From assembly GCA_012837935.1 (NCBI GenBank), contig DUQG01000038.1, forward strand, positions 1 through 64,000: DNA of 64,000 nt. The letters are read 5' to 3'. The position numbers and the translations under genes were made by a program. Source of the DNA: Bacteroidales bacterium. GTDB taxonomy: Bacteria > Bacteroidota > Bacteroidia > Bacteroidales > Paludibacteraceae. Within the stretch, counting starts at the first letter, position 1, and each line of letters starts with the position of its first letter. This document shows, piece after piece, positions 8,252 through 17,429 of the stretch. Below the pieces are notes generated by a model. The model made no database searches and was not told the origin of the DNA. It saw only the letters and a list, made by a program, of their open reading frames with translations.

Positions 8252-9451
8252 TTATTCTTCGTTTTTGCGCATTATGTTGTGATAAATTTTCATTTGGTTA
8301 CCGAATATTTTTGTGAAACCTTTCACATCATCGGCAGTCCAGGCTTTATTTACCTCACCGTATTCACCAAAGTCAGTTTTCATCAAATCGAAATCACTTT
8401 CTACACCTACTAATGTGTAACCGTGCGGACGAAGTGTTACGATAATCGTTCCTGTTACGTTTTGCTGCGAACTTTCAAGGAATTTCTCGATGTCACGCAT
8501 CACAGGTTCCAAATACTGTGCTTCGTGCAAAAACATGCCGTACCAGTTTCCAAGTTGGTCTTTCCAGTATTGTTGCCATTTGGTCAGCGTATGCTTTTCG
8601 AGCATTTTATGCGCATTAATAATCAGAATCGGTGCGGCAGCTTCAAAACCCACACGTCCTTTGATACCGATAATTGTGTCACCGATGTGCATATCACGTC
8701 CAATTCCAAATTTATTGGCGATTTCTTCCACCTTATTAATCAACTTCACTTTATTATCCGATGCCACGCCATTTACAGAAACAATCTCGCCTTTCTCAAA
8801 ACCCAGTGTAATAGTTTCTTCTTCGGTTTTCACAATTTGGCTTGGATAGGCTTCTTCGGGCAGTGTCAAGTTGGATTTCAAGGTCTCTTTTCCACCGATG
8901 GATGTTCCCCAAAGTCCTTTGTTGATGGAATATTCCATCTTTGTGAAATCCGCTACATAACCATGCTGTTTCAGATAATTGATTTCGTATTCACGGGTCA
9001 GCGTCATATCGCGCGTAGGTGTCAAGATTTTAATTTCCGGTGCAAGAATTTGGAAAGTCAAATCGAAACGCACTTGATCATTTCCTGCACCTGTACTGCC
9101 ATGCGCCACGTAATCCGCACCAATTTCTTTGGCATAGTTGATAATGGCAATGGCTTGGAAAATTCGCTCTGAACTTACTGAAATAGGATAAGTGCCATTA
9201 CGAAGCACGTTTCCAAAAATCATGTATTTAATGCTTTTTTCGTAATACTCCTGTGTTACATCCAGCGAAACGTGCTTTACAGAACCTAGTTTGTAAGCTC
9301 TTTCTTCAATGTTTTTTAGTTCTTTATCAGAGAAACCGCCCGTATTTGCCACGGCGGTATAAACATCGTACCCTTTTTCTTCTGCCAAATATTTCGCGCA
9401 AAACGAAGTATCCAATCCTCCGCTAAATGCTAAAACTACTTTTTCTTTCAT
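8252..9451 (-). CDS. argG: argininosuccinate synthase
   Basis: 399 residues, normal family length. The ATP pyrophosphatase P-loop AFSGGLDTS is at residues 8-16, and the downstream motifs SSERIFQAIAI, GSTGAGNDQVRFD and YEINYL are typical. It joins citrulline and aspartate to argininosuccinate with ATP, the penultimate step of arginine synthesis. Third gene of argR-GNAT-argG, 21 nt after the acetyltransferase. The operon ends here; argC, argD and the transcarbamylase are not in the window. Regulation by ArgR is likely from the linkage. Confidence 0.96.
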   Translation of the reverse strand: MKEKVVLAFSGGLDTSFCAKYLAEEKGYDVYTAVANTGGFSDKELKNIEERAYKLGSVKHVSLDVTQEYYEKSIKYMIFGNVLRNGTYPISVSSERIFQAIAIINYAKEIGADYVAHGSTGAGNDQVRFDLTFQILAPEIKILTPTRDMTLTREYEINYLKQHGYVADFTKMEYSINKGLWGTSIGGKETLKSNLTLPEEAYPSQIVKTEEETITLGFEKGEIVSVNGVASDNKVKLINKVEEIANKFGIGRDMHIGDTIIGIKGRVGFEAAAPILIINAHKMLEKHTLTKWQQYWKDQLGNWYGMFLHEAQYLEPVMRDIEKFLESSQQNVTGTIIVTLRPHGYTLVGVESDFDLMKTDFGEYGEVNKAWTADDVKGFTKIFGNQMKIYHNIMRKNEE

Positions 9452-9472
9452 ATTATGTTTGTATTATTTGAT

Positions 9473-10174
9473 TTATCCTATTTGAATTTTATTACTTGCG
9501 GTGCTTTTTCGGCTTTTCTTTTTCGACTGCACCACTTTTGCCGCAATTTTTATCTGTTTTTTCACAGGTTTTACCACCAAATTATGAGATTTAGCCTCAG
9601 CTTGTTCTTTTTCTTTGTTCCAAGACGGGTCATACAACATGCCTGTACATAAGCAAAGTCGCTTATTGGTTCGCTGCAAAATATCATAGTTTACACAACT
9701 CTGACAACCTTTCCAGAAATCCTCATCATCAGTAAGTTCCGAAAAAGTTACCGGACGATAACCCAATTCCGAGTTAATTTTCATCACCGCCAATCCGGTG
9801 GTAAGTCCGAATATTTTTGCATCCGGAAATCGCTCACGTGAAATTTGAAATGCTTTCTTTTTTATCCGCTTAGCTAGTCCGTGTCCGCGAAATTTATCTA
9901 CTACAATCAAACCCGAATTAGCTACAAATTTTTTGTCGCTCCAAGTCTCTATATAACAAAATCCTGCAAATTCTCCATCTTGCGTCAAAGCGATGATGGC
10001 TTTGCGTTCTTTCATTTTCATTTCAATGTAGTCCGGCGAACGCTTGGCGATACCCGTGCCACGCACTTTAGCTGCAGCTTCAATGGTTGAGAGTATGGTT
10101 TGTACGTATGGCAGATGGCTTTCATCTGCCACCACTATGGAAATTTCATCTGCTTTTATTGAATCTTTTTTCAT
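9473..10174 (-). CDS. GNAT-family N-acetyltransferase in arginine operon
   Basis: About 233 residues from the ATG at 10174; the longer reading from 10231 adds an unlikely hydrophobic lead. Residues 10-150 form a GNAT fold with the acetyl-CoA loop VVDKFRGHGLAKRIKK. A cysteine-containing segment follows (CQSCVNYD and LCLCTGMLYDP), then a lysine-rich tail. It lies between argR and argG, so a role as the acyl-glutamate synthase of the pathway is plausible (Bacteroidales often keep a GNAT gene here), but no substrate motif proves it. It could be another acetyltransferase. Confidence 0.7.
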   Translation of the reverse strand: MKKDSIKADEISIVVADESHLPYVQTILSTIEAAAKVRGTGIAKRSPDYIEMKMKERKAIIALTQDGEFAGFCYIETWSDKKFVANSGLIVVDKFRGHGLAKRIKKKAFQISRERFPDAKIFGLTTGLAVMKINSELGYRPVTFSELTDDEDFWKGCQSCVNYDILQRTNKRLCLCTGMLYDPSWNKEKEQAEAKSHNLVVKPVKKQIKIAAKVVQSKKKSRKSTASNKIQIG

Positions 10175-10281
10175 TATGTTTATAAAAAAATCAAAATAAG
10201 TGTTTTGAAGAAATACGTGATAAAAACTCATTATCCAACGTAACCCCCCTCTAAAAAGTTTGATATATTTAAACGTCGAAT

Positions 10282-10758
10282 TTAGTTTTCTTCGTTAAAT
10301 ATCAAATTTATCAAACGTGTAATTTCCTCTCGCTTCACCCCATCACGAGGAATAATCAGCACGGTATCATCACCGGCAATCGTCCCCAGTACTTCGTGAG
10401 ATATACGGTTGTCAATATCCCATGCAATGGCACTTGCATATCCGGGTTTGGTTTTCAAAACAGCTAAATTGCCGGAAAAGTCCAAACTTAGTACCGCACC
10501 ATGCGAAGTAAAATTCAATGAAGTCAATTCATCGGAAATCGGTTTTATCTGCGGTGGAAGTACATATTTATACGCACCGTTGGAAAGTGGTGTTTTAGCT
10601 ACTTTCAGCACTTTAAGGTCGCGTGAAAGCGTTGCTTGTGTAATAGCAAAACCTTTTTCCCGAAGTTGATCCAACAGTTCCTCTTGACTACCAATCACTT
10701 GCAGTCTTAATATTTCGGAAACAACAGCTAATCTTTCTTTTTTATTTTTCATAATCAT
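10282..10758 (-). CDS. argR: arginine repressor ArgR
   Basis: 158 residues (156 if the second ATG at 10752 is used). The N-terminal winged helix-turn-helix contains SQEELLDQLREKGFAITQAT and LSRDLKVLKV, and the C-terminal oligomerisation and arginine-binding domain contains GTIAGDDTVLIIPRD. ArgR binds ARG boxes as a hexamer when arginine is present and represses biosynthesis. First gene of the argR-GNAT-argG group, behind a strong promoter at 10781-10812. Autoregulation is likely; a palindromic AT-rich site lies at 10840-10854. Confidence 0.93.
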   Translation of the reverse strand: MIMKNKKERLAVVSEILRLQVIGSQEELLDQLREKGFAITQATLSRDLKVLKVAKTPLSNGAYKYVLPPQIKPISDELTSLNFTSHGAVLSLDFSGNLAVLKTKPGYASAIAWDIDNRISHEVLGTIAGDDTVLIIPRDGVKREEITRLINLIFNEEN

Positions 10759-10780
10759 GTATATTTATTATAAAAACGTG

Positions 10781-10812
10781 CAAATTTATACTTTTTTTGT
10801 GTTTTATACAAA
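10781..10812 (-). promoter_or_regulatory. promoter of argR operon
   Basis: Minus strand TTTG (10812-10809), exactly 20 nt, then TAAATTTG (10788-10781): textbook Bacteroidota promoter, 22 nt before argR. Confidence 0.7.
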
Positions 10813-10839
10813 CTTTCTGCATTGTTTTTCAGAAAAAGC

Positions 10840-10854
10840 GTATAAATATTTATC
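10840..10854. promoter_or_regulatory. candidate ArgR-type operator
   Basis: GTATAAATATTTATC, a near-perfect AT-rich palindrome just upstream of the argR -33 element. ARG boxes are AT-rich imperfect palindromes of this size, but the match to any known consensus is loose. Confidence 0.25.
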
Positions 10855-10971
10855 GAACTCCTAATTTCTGATACTCAAAATAGCCAATACTGCTAATTCA
10901 GATATTTTTTGTAATTTTGCAGCTTAGAAAAGAAGAAAATGAATATCGTATTTTTTACGTAAATTTTTTTT

Positions 10972-11052
10972 AACATTAAGGCATTAAGATTTAGTTAAGG
11001 ATTTCATTAAGCATGTCTTAATGTGTCTAAACTTCTTAACAATCTTAATGTT
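10972..11052. repeat. inverted CTTAATG/CATTAAG repeats upstream of metF
   Basis: AACATTAAGGCATTAAGA at the left is mirrored by CTTAACAATCTTAATGTT at the right, with further TTAAG/CTTAA units between. A TAATTTTG box at 10912-10919 lies upstream, so the repeats would form a structured metF leader. No SAM-riboswitch architecture is recognised. The 10759-11125 spacer holds no gene. Confidence 0.45.
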
Positions 11053-11125
11053 TTTATCATAAAAAACAAATATAAGTATCAAATAAACAATGCATTAGTC
11101 TAATATTTAAGTATCGTTAGGCGAA

Positions 11126-12100
11126 ATGTCAGATAATCATAAAAAATTAGCTATGAGTTTAATTGACAAAATAAAATCGGCAAAAAAGACAGCGTTTTCA
11201 TTTGAACTGCTGCCACCGCTGAAAGGAAATGGAATTAGCGGTGTATATAAAACGATTGATACACTTCTTGAGTTTGATCCGAAATACATTAATATTACCA
11301 CACATCGCTCTGAGAAAATCTATAAAGAGAATGAGCAAGGACTTTATGAGCAAGTTTCTGTGCGCAATAGACCGGGAACTGTAGCCGTGGCTGCTGCCAT
11401 TAAAAACAAATACAACATCACGGTAGTACCGCACATTATTTGCAGCGGATTTACCAAAGAAGAAACCGAATACGTGCTGATTGACCTGAAGTTTTTGGAT
11501 ATAAATGATATTCTGCTTTTGCGTGGCGACAAAGCAAAACATGAATCAACATTTGTTCCTACGGGTCATGAACATGCTACAGAGCTTCAAAAGCAAGTCA
11601 ATCGCTTTAATGAAGGCTATTTCCTTGACGGTTCGGAAATGAAAATCAAAGAAAAACCGTTCTCTTATGGAATGGCGTGCTATCCCGAGAAACACGAAGA
11701 AGCGCCTAACATGGAAAGCGACCTTTATTGGGCAAAAAAGAAAGTGGAAAATGGTGCGGAATATTTAGTTACTCAGATGTTTTTTGACAATCAAAAATAT
11801 TTTGATTTTGTGAAAAAATGCCGCGAAATTGGTATTGATGTGCCCATTATTCCGGGACTAAAACCCATTACTTTTATGAACCAGCTAACTGTTCTGCCTA
11901 AGATTTTCAAATCCGACATTCCGGAAGATTTTGCTCGCGAACTTCGTAAATGTAAAACCGACGACGAAGCAAAAGAAGTAGGTGTAGAATGGTGTACACA
12001 ACAAGCTAAAGAGCTGATTGCCAACAACGTACCAAGCATTCACTTTTATACGCTTATGGCTACTGAAAGTGTAAAACGTGTGGCTCAAGAGGTTTATTAA
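11126..12100 (+). CDS. metF: 5,10-methylenetetrahydrofolate reductase
   Basis: 324 residues (315 if the internal ATG at 11153 is the start, which matches the usual family N-terminus just ahead of AFSFELLPPLKG). TIM-barrel flavoprotein; the segments SFELLPPLKG, YINITTHRS, LLLRGD, YLVTQMFFDN and PGLKPI are typical. It reduces methylene-THF to methyl-THF for methionine synthesis. Followed after 26 nt by a DUF4834 gene and then a terminator, so the two form a short transcription unit. Confidence 0.94.
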   Translation: MSDNHKKLAMSLIDKIKSAKKTAFSFELLPPLKGNGISGVYKTIDTLLEFDPKYINITTHRSEKIYKENEQGLYEQVSVRNRPGTVAVAAAIKNKYNITVVPHIICSGFTKEETEYVLIDLKFLDINDILLLRGDKAKHESTFVPTGHEHATELQKQVNRFNEGYFLDGSEMKIKEKPFSYGMACYPEKHEEAPNMESDLYWAKKKVENGAEYLVTQMFFDNQKYFDFVKKCREIGIDVPIIPGLKPITFMNQLTVLPKIFKSDIPEDFARELRKCKTDDEAKEVGVEWCTQQAKELIANNVPSIHFYTLMATESVKRVAQEVY

Positions 12101-12126
12101 ACCCAATCGAACAAAATAGAGTTATT

Positions 12127-12369
12127 ATGTTTAAATTTCTAATTGGAATTTTGGTGTTTTTCGGCTTGCTTATTTTGCTTGTCGTTTCGTTGGGATTGAG
12201 TTTTCTACGTGCTTTATTCGGTTTTGGTCGTAAAAGGCATTCTCAACCTGACAGTGCACCCACTTACACACCGCCTCAGACTGAAGGACGAGAGAAAATC
12301 TTTGGTAAGCACGAAGGTGAATATATTGATTTTGAAGAGATAACAGAAAATGATAAAAATGATGAATAA
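12127..12369 (+). CDS. DUF4834 family small membrane protein
   Basis: 80 residues: one N-terminal transmembrane helix (about residues 3-30, FLIGILVFFGLLILLVVSL), a basic stop-transfer stretch (FGRKRH), then an acidic, disordered tail with YIDFEEITEN. This layout matches the small Bacteroidota-specific DUF4834 family of unknown function. It follows metF closely and ends at an intrinsic terminator, so it is probably co-transcribed with metF. No enzymatic motif is visible. Confidence 0.75.
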   Translation: MFKFLIGILVFFGLLILLVVSLGLSFLRALFGFGRKRHSQPDSAPTYTPPQTEGREKIFGKHEGEYIDFEEITENDKNDE

Positions 12370-12370
12370 C

Positions 12371-12405
12371 AAAAAAACTCGAAGTGGAAACTTCGAGTTT
12401 TTTGT
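12371..12405 (+). terminator. terminator after metF-DUF4834
   Basis: Stem AACTCGAAG/CTTCGAGTT (12376-12384, 12391-12399) with a 6-nt loop, followed by TTTTTTG; a run of A on the other side lets it work both ways for the convergent kinase gene. Confidence 0.8.
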
Positions 12406-12423
12406 TTTATATGTCCAACTTAC

Positions 12424-13281
12424 TTAAAAACACCTTCCCAAAATATCCACCACACTTCCCCGATAACTTCTGCCAAACAAATTCAGATGCACCAAAAGAT
12501 AATAGAGTTGGTAAAGCTCGATTTGTTCTTGATAACAAGCCTGTTTCGGAATAATTTCGTGGTAAGCATTATAGAATTCCGGACCAAATCCACCAAATAA
12601 TTTTGACATTGCAATATCCACCATCGAGTGACCGTAATAGACTGCCGGATCAATTAAATAAGGCGTTCCGTCCGTTGAAATCAGGTAATTTCCGCCCCAT
12701 AAATCACCATGCAGCAAGGATGGTTTTACTTCCCCGAAAACTTGTTGAAATACCTTTATCGCTTTCTCTTTTACAGGAATAAATTCAGTTTCGAGCAAAC
12801 CAGCTTGTTTCGCAAGTTTTAACTGCGGCAATATCCGCTCAACCCAATAAAATTCAGCCCAATCGTTATTAGCGGTATTGGATTGCGGTAAACTGCCGAT
12901 AAAATTATCCGACGAAAATCTGAAATAATCTTCCGTGCATAAATGTAATTTTGCTAAATTCTGCCCTAATCGTCTGTAATCTTGCCCTGTAGTGCCTTTG
13001 CTTTCTACAAAACCCATCAGTAAAAATGCTTTCCCGCCCACTTCATCTACCAAATAAACGTGCGGAACAGCAATGGTTTTAGTATTTTCAATTGCCTGCA
13101 AACCTTTTTGCTCTGCCAAAAACATCGTCTTAGCAAAAGGCTTGCTGTTTACTTTCAGAAATAGTTTTTGTTTGCAAGTTTCCAACAAATACGCCGACGA
13201 GATATCACCACCGCCAATGGAACAAAAAGATAGAATTTCAAGATTAAGTTGAGCGGAAATATAGTTGATAAGTTGATGCAT
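12424..13281 (-). CDS. fructosamine kinase family protein
   Basis: 285 residues with an aminoglycoside-phosphotransferase-like fold. The catalytic loop LLHGDLWGGN and the metal-binding LIDPAVYYGH are the hallmark of the fructosamine-3-kinase family (FN3K, YniA). Members phosphorylate sugar-amine adducts (ketosamines, ribulosamines) so that they fall apart, repairing glycated protein or metabolites. Single cytoplasmic gene, ending at the terminator shared with metF. The exact substrate cannot be read from sequence. Confidence 0.88.
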   Translation of the reverse strand: MHQLINYISAQLNLEILSFCSIGGGDISSAYLLETCKQKLFLKVNSKPFAKTMFLAEQKGLQAIENTKTIAVPHVYLVDEVGGKAFLLMGFVESKGTTGQDYRRLGQNLAKLHLCTEDYFRFSSDNFIGSLPQSNTANNDWAEFYWVERILPQLKLAKQAGLLETEFIPVKEKAIKVFQQVFGEVKPSLLHGDLWGGNYLISTDGTPYLIDPAVYYGHSMVDIAMSKLFGGFGPEFYNAYHEIIPKQACYQEQIELYQLYYLLVHLNLFGRSYRGSVVDILGRCF

Positions 13282-13307
13282 AGATTTCTATTTTAATACA
13301 ACCGTAA

Positions 13308-13352
13308 AGATAAAAAAGAAAAGGAATTTTTCCTAACTCAGAAAAATCCCTT
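13308..13352 (-). terminator. terminator after HEAT-like gene
   Basis: AAGGAATTTTTC (13321-13332) pairs with GAAAAATCCCTT (13341-13352); on the minus strand the stem is followed by TTCTTTTTT. Confidence 0.65.
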
Positions 13353-13378
13353 TTTGATGTAATACCTATGTAGAATAC

Positions 13379-13933
13379 TTACTTTACAATCTTTTTCAAT
13401 AATTGTTCTGCTTTCTTTTTGGTTGCGTTCCTATCCGATTTTGTCGCATTCTCAATAAATGAGATAACAGACTCATTATCTTTAATTTCTGAAACAAACG
13501 GTTTGATTGCTTCCAAAACTTTTCCTATCGCAATGTTTTTACATTCATTTGTTTCAAACTTATCACCGAAAATTGAAATTAGTTCTTTGACAATTGCATT
13601 CTTCAAGTTTGGTTTGTTTTGGTAAATTAAGCCAAGAGCAAAAATAGCATGATTACAAGTGATTAGCACACCACCGTGAAGTTTCTTAATCAAATCCGGC
13701 ATTAGACTTTCTATTCTGTTGTCTTTATCTACTGCCGATAGATAACCGATTATATCAATTGCCGTCCACTTTAAAATACTGTTATCACTTGCCAACAATT
13801 CAACCCAATAATCAAAGTGCTCATAAAGCAATTCAGGATTATCTAAACCTATTTTCAGTAATTCCTTCGCAAATCCATATTTTATTTTTGGATTTTGAGA
13901 ATTTAGTTTTTCAAGGTCTGTTTTTGTAATCAT
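13379..13933 (-). CDS. HEAT-repeat-like protein
   Basis: 184 residues, almost wholly helical, with repeated two-helix units (for example LKWTAIDIIGYLSAV, ITCNHAIFALGLIY, NIAIGKVLEAIKPFV) in the spacing of HEAT/armadillo-type repeats, then a lysine-rich end (KKKAEQLLKKIVK). No signal peptide, membrane segment or catalytic motif is seen. Such proteins usually serve in protein-protein contact. It sits between a kinase-like gene and valS with separate terminators on both sides, so it seems to be its own unit. Confidence 0.65.
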   Translation of the reverse strand: MITKTDLEKLNSQNPKIKYGFAKELLKIGLDNPELLYEHFDYWVELLASDNSILKWTAIDIIGYLSAVDKDNRIESLMPDLIKKLHGGVLITCNHAIFALGLIYQNKPNLKNAIVKELISIFGDKFETNECKNIAIGKVLEAIKPFVSEIKDNESVISFIENATKSDRNATKKKAEQLLKKIVK

Positions 13934-13957
13934 TTGTTATCCTCCAATAAGAATATT

Positions 13958-13988
13958 TTAAAACAAAACAAACGGACATAAGTCCGTT
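13958..13988 (-). terminator. terminator after valS
   Basis: AACGGAC (13971-13977) pairs with GTCCGTT (13982-13988); on the minus strand a T-rich run follows. It lies 15 nt after the valS stop. Confidence 0.7.
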
Positions 13989-14002
13989 CGTTCACTTTCC
14001 TA

Positions 14003-16618
14003 TTACCCTCTCATCCCCTTAATGCTCTCTTTCAGCGATGCTATTTTGCTCTCAGCATCAGCTTGTTTTTTGCGTTCGTTTTCTACAATTTCGGGTTTGG
14101 CATTTTGCACAAAACGCTCGTTGTTTAGCTTTTTCATAACCGACTGTAAAAATCCTTCCAGATAGACAATTTCATCCTCCATCTTTTCGATTTCTTCTTC
14201 CGCATTCAGCAAGCTGCCCATCGGTACGGCATATTCCGTTGTTCCCACCATAAATGCCACCGCATCGGCAGATTTTTCGGTAGTATTTTCGATGCTTTCC
14301 AGATTACAAAGTTTGGTAATTACTGCATCAAATCCGGAATTATGTGCACCGATTATTTGCAATTTAAGCTCTTCTTTGTTCGGGATATTTTTCTGCAAAC
14401 GCACCGTACGTACGCCGGCAATAATCTCTTTTACCTTTTCAAAACCGGCAATCAGCTTTTCATCTACCGGTTTTGCTTTCGGCATCAATTCCACCATAAT
14501 GCTCTCACCGTCCTTACGAGTTTCCAATGCTTGCCAAAGTTCTTCGGTAATAAACGGCATAAACGGATGCAAGATTTTCAACAAACTATCGAAAAATCCA
14601 AGCGTTGCATTGTAAGTTTCACGGTCAATCGGTTGTTGGTAAGCCGGTTTAATCATTTCCAGATACCAAGACGAAAACTCGTCCCAGAAAAGTTTATACA
14701 CCGCCATCAAAGCCTCTGACAGACGGTATTTCTTAAACAAGTCATCAACTTCAAGCAAAGTCTTAGAAAGCTGGATATCGAACCATTTGATAGCAATTTT
14801 TGCAGCCTCAGATTGCTCTACATCTGCCACGTCCCAACCTTTTACCAAGCGAAATGCATTCCAGATTTTATTGTTAAAGTTTCGTCCTTGCTCACACAGG
14901 CTATCTTCGTACAGCAGGTCATTTCCGGCAGGTGCTGTCAAAAGCATACCCATCCGCACACCGTCTGCACCGTATTGTTCCATCAATTCAATCGGATCCG
15001 GCGAGTTTCCAAGGGATTTCGACATTTTACGTCCGATTTTATCGCGTACAATTCCGGTAAAATAGACATTTTTAAAACATTCTTCATTTCGGTATTCATA
15101 GCCCGACATAATCATTCGAGCCACCCAAAAGAAAATAATATCCGGTCCGGTTACCAAGTCGCTTGTCGGATAATAGTATTTAATATCCTCGTTATCAGGA
15201 TTATTTATTCCGTCAAAAACAGAAATTGGCCACAACCAAGACGAGAACCAGGTATCCAGCGCATCTTCATCTTGACGCAAATCATCCATCGTCAACGGAT
15301 AGTCAACCATTTTAAGTGCCTTTTCATAGGCAATTTCTTTGGTTTCGCCCACTACAAAACCGCCTTCAGGCAAGTAATAAGCCGGAATACGATGTCCCCA
15401 CCAAAGCTGACGGCTGATATTCCAATCCTTTATGTTTTCCATCCAGTGGCGATAAGTGTTTTTATACTTTTCAGGGTGGAATTTGATGGTGTCATTTTCC
15501 ACATTTTCAAGTGCAGGTTTCGCCAATTCTTCCATTTTCAGGAACCATTGCATGGAAAGTTTCGGTTCAATCGGCACATTGGTACGTTCGGAATAACCCA
15601 CTTTGTTGGTGTAATCTTCCATTTTTTCCATCAAACCGGCCTCTTCCAAGTCAAGCACAATTTTCTTCCGCACATCAAAACGGTCCATTCCCGCATACAT
15701 TTCGCCGTGCTCGTTCAGCGTACCATTATCGTTGAAAATATCAATTGAAGGCAGATTATGTTTCTCACCAAGCACATAGTCGTTCACATCGTGTGCAGGC
15801 GTCACTTTCAAACATCCCGTTCCAAATTCCATATCCACATAATCATCCTCAATCACAGGAATTGCTCTGTTAATCAGCGGAACAATCACTTTTTTGCCTT
15901 TCAGATGTGCAGTTTTCGGGTTGTCAGGGTGGATACACATAGCCGTGTCACCCATAATGGTTTCAGGTCTTGTTGTTGCCACAACCGCATAGCCATCTTC
16001 ACCCTCAATGCGGTAACGCAAATAATAAAGTTTTCCGTGTACTTCTTTGTGATCAACTTCCTCGTCGGAAATGGCGGTAAGTGCTTTCGGATCCCAGTTT
16101 ACCATGCGTACACCACGATAAATCAAGCCTTTTTCATACAAATCGCAGAAAACCTTGATTACACTTTCAGAACGAATTTCGTCCATTGTAAAAGCCGTAC
16201 GGTCCCAGTCGCAAGATGCACCCAGTTTTTTAAGCTGTTCCAGGATAATTCCGCCGTGTTCGTGCGTCCAGTCCCAGGCGTGTTTCAAAAATTCCTCACG
16301 AGTAAGGTCGGATTTTTTAATTCCTTGCTCTGCCAAGCGAGCCACTACTTTTGCCTCAGTAGCAATGGATGCGTGGTCAGTTCCGGGTACCCAGCAGGCA
16401 TTTTTACCTTCCATACGCGCACGGCGCACAAGCACATCTTGAATTGTATTATTGAGCATATGCCCCATATGAAGTACACCAGTTACGTTGGGTGGCGGAA
16501 TCACAATCGTATAAGGTTCACGCTCGTCCGGCGTAGAGTGAAAAAATCCGTTATCCAACCAATACTGATACCACTTGTCTTCAACCTCGGCGGGGTTATA
16601 TTTGCTTGCAAGTTCCAT
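14003..16618 (-). CDS. valS: valyl-tRNA synthetase
   Basis: 871 residues, full length for bacterial ValRS. Class I signatures: the HIGH motif as HMGH at residues 50-53 ([16 protein letters not shown]) and the KMSKS loop in [14 protein letters not shown]. The editing-domain (CP1) segment contains [12 protein letters not shown] and the C-terminal coiled-coil arm is present ([19 protein letters not shown]). It charges tRNA-Val in the cytoplasm. A small membrane protein gene starts the unit 40 nt upstream; an intrinsic terminator follows. Confidence 0.97.
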   Translation of the reverse strand: MELASKYNPAEVEDKWYQYWLDNGFFHSTPDEREPYTIVIPPPNVTGVLHMGHMLNNTIQDVLVRRARMEGKNACWVPGTDHASIATEAKVVARLAEQGIKKSDLTREEFLKHAWDWTHEHGGIILEQLKKLGASCDWDRTAFTMDEIRSESVIKVFCDLYEKGLIYRGVRMVNWDPKALTAISDEEVDHKEVHGKLYYLRYRIEGEDGYAVVATTRPETIMGDTAMCIHPDNPKTAHLKGKKVIVPLINRAIPVIEDDYVDMEFGTGCLKVTPAHDVNDYVLGEKHNLPSIDIFNDNGTLNEHGEMYAGMDRFDVRKKIVLDLEEAGLMEKMEDYTNKVGYSERTNVPIEPKLSMQWFLKMEELAKPALENVENDTIKFHPEKYKNTYRHWMENIKDWNISRQLWWGHRIPAYYLPEGGFVVGETKEIAYEKALKMVDYPLTMDDLRQDEDALDTWFSSWLWPISVFDGINNPDNEDIKYYYPTSDLVTGPDIIFFWVARMIMSGYEYRNEECFKNVYFTGIVRDKIGRKMSKSLGNSPDPIELMEQYGADGVRMGMLLTAPAGNDLLYEDSLCEQGRNFNNKIWNAFRLVKGWDVADVEQSEAAKIAIKWFDIQLSKTLLEVDDLFKKYRLSEALMAVYKLFWDEFSSWYLEMIKPAYQQPIDRETYNATLGFFDSLLKILHPFMPFITEELWQALETRKDGESIMVELMPKAKPVDEKLIAGFEKVKEIIAGVRTVRLQKNIPNKEELKLQIIGAHNSGFDAVITKLCNLESIENTTEKSADAVAFMVGTTEYAVPMGSLLNAEEEIEKMEDEIVYLEGFLQSVMKKLNNERFVQNAKPEIVENERKKQADAESKIASLKESIKGMRG

Positions 16619-16658
16619 TTTTTAAGAATTAATTATGCTATAAAATTAACCTGTTTTC

Positions 16659-17177
16659 TTAAGAATGCTTTTTTCTTATATTAACTGCTATTTCTACAAA
16701 TAATTTAAATACTGCAAAGTTTATTACTCCAAAAAGAATAATAGCAAGAGAAATAATTAATCCTTCAGGACTAAACTCCTCAATATACCTATCTTCAACA
16801 GTTGTTAAAGTGAAAAGACCAATCACACCACCAATTATACCTATCCACAGGACAACATATGCTAAAGTGTTTAAAGTGTTTTCTACAGTGGTCAATTCAA
16901 CTTCCTGATTAGTATAACTCTCATTAGGCGGAAAATATTTACAGATTTCTTCGTATTCATCATCTGTTACATCTAATGGTTTAGGTTTATTTATATAATA
17001 CCGTTTCTCAACTTCATCGTACAAAGCACCTTCTATTGGGACATCCACATAAAATCTCTTTCTTTTAGTGCTATCAACCAATCCAAGATCAATTAAATGT
17101 TTTTGTTTCTGTTTTGTTTTCTCTTCATGAAGTTTTTGCTTCTTACTCTCAATCAGTGTTTTTACTTTTTCATTCAT
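16659..17177 (-). CDS. hypothetical two-helix membrane protein
   Basis: 172 residues. The N-terminus is strongly charged (lysine/glutamate-rich, residues 1-45, possible coiled coil), a middle soluble part contains YYINKPKPLDVTDDEYEEI, and two transmembrane helices lie at about 104-123 and 138-160. I recognise no family. It is 40 nt upstream of valS on the same strand and has a TAnnTTTG box at 17246-17253, so it may share the valS transcript. The function is unknown. Confidence 0.65.
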   Translation of the reverse strand: MNEKVKTLIESKKQKLHEEKTKQKQKHLIDLGLVDSTKRKRFYVDVPIEGALYDEVEKRYYINKPKPLDVTDDEYEEICKYFPPNESYTNQEVELTTVENTLNTLAYVVLWIGIIGGVIGLFTLTTVEDRYIEEFSPEGLIISLAIILFGVINFAVFKLFVEIAVNIRKKHS

Positions 17178-17245
17178 AGTATTTTGCTTTATTTTATATT
17201 ATTTAAATAAATATACAGTTTCTAACTGTCATTTTATTTTGCTTG

Positions 17246-17253
17246 CAAAGATA
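17246..17253 (-). promoter_or_regulatory. -7 box upstream of membrane protein/valS
   Basis: Minus-strand TATCTTTG, about 70 nt before the ATG at 17177. No clear -33 element. Confidence 0.45.
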
Positions 17254-17315
17254 GTGAAAATGAATTTTTTATAGAAATTTAAATTAGAAAGAATAACGTC
17301 AAAAGAGCTAAATAA

Positions 17316-17352
17316 CAAAAAGAGAATGTCTCTCAATAGAGCATTCTCTTTC
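17316..17352 (-). terminator. terminator after acyl-CoA synthetase
   Basis: AAGAGAATG (17320-17328) pairs with CATTCTCTT (17342-17350), flanked by A and T runs. Nearly the same stem sequence is used at 46711-46747. Confidence 0.7.
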
Positions 17353-17429
17353 TTTATGTTAAAAATGTTCTCAAAAATCACATTTTGAAAGGTCGTTTTT
17401 CTTTTCAAAAAGGATTTATAGGTCATTTA

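Noticed and set aside
10905-11125. SAM or cobalamin riboswitch before metF
   Set aside because: The leader consists of simple inverted TTAAG units; none of the conserved riboswitch core sequences is present.
17229-17426. 65-codon open frame on the minus strand
   Set aside because: It spans a terminator hairpin and a promoter, has no recognisable features, and overlaps only spacer DNA.
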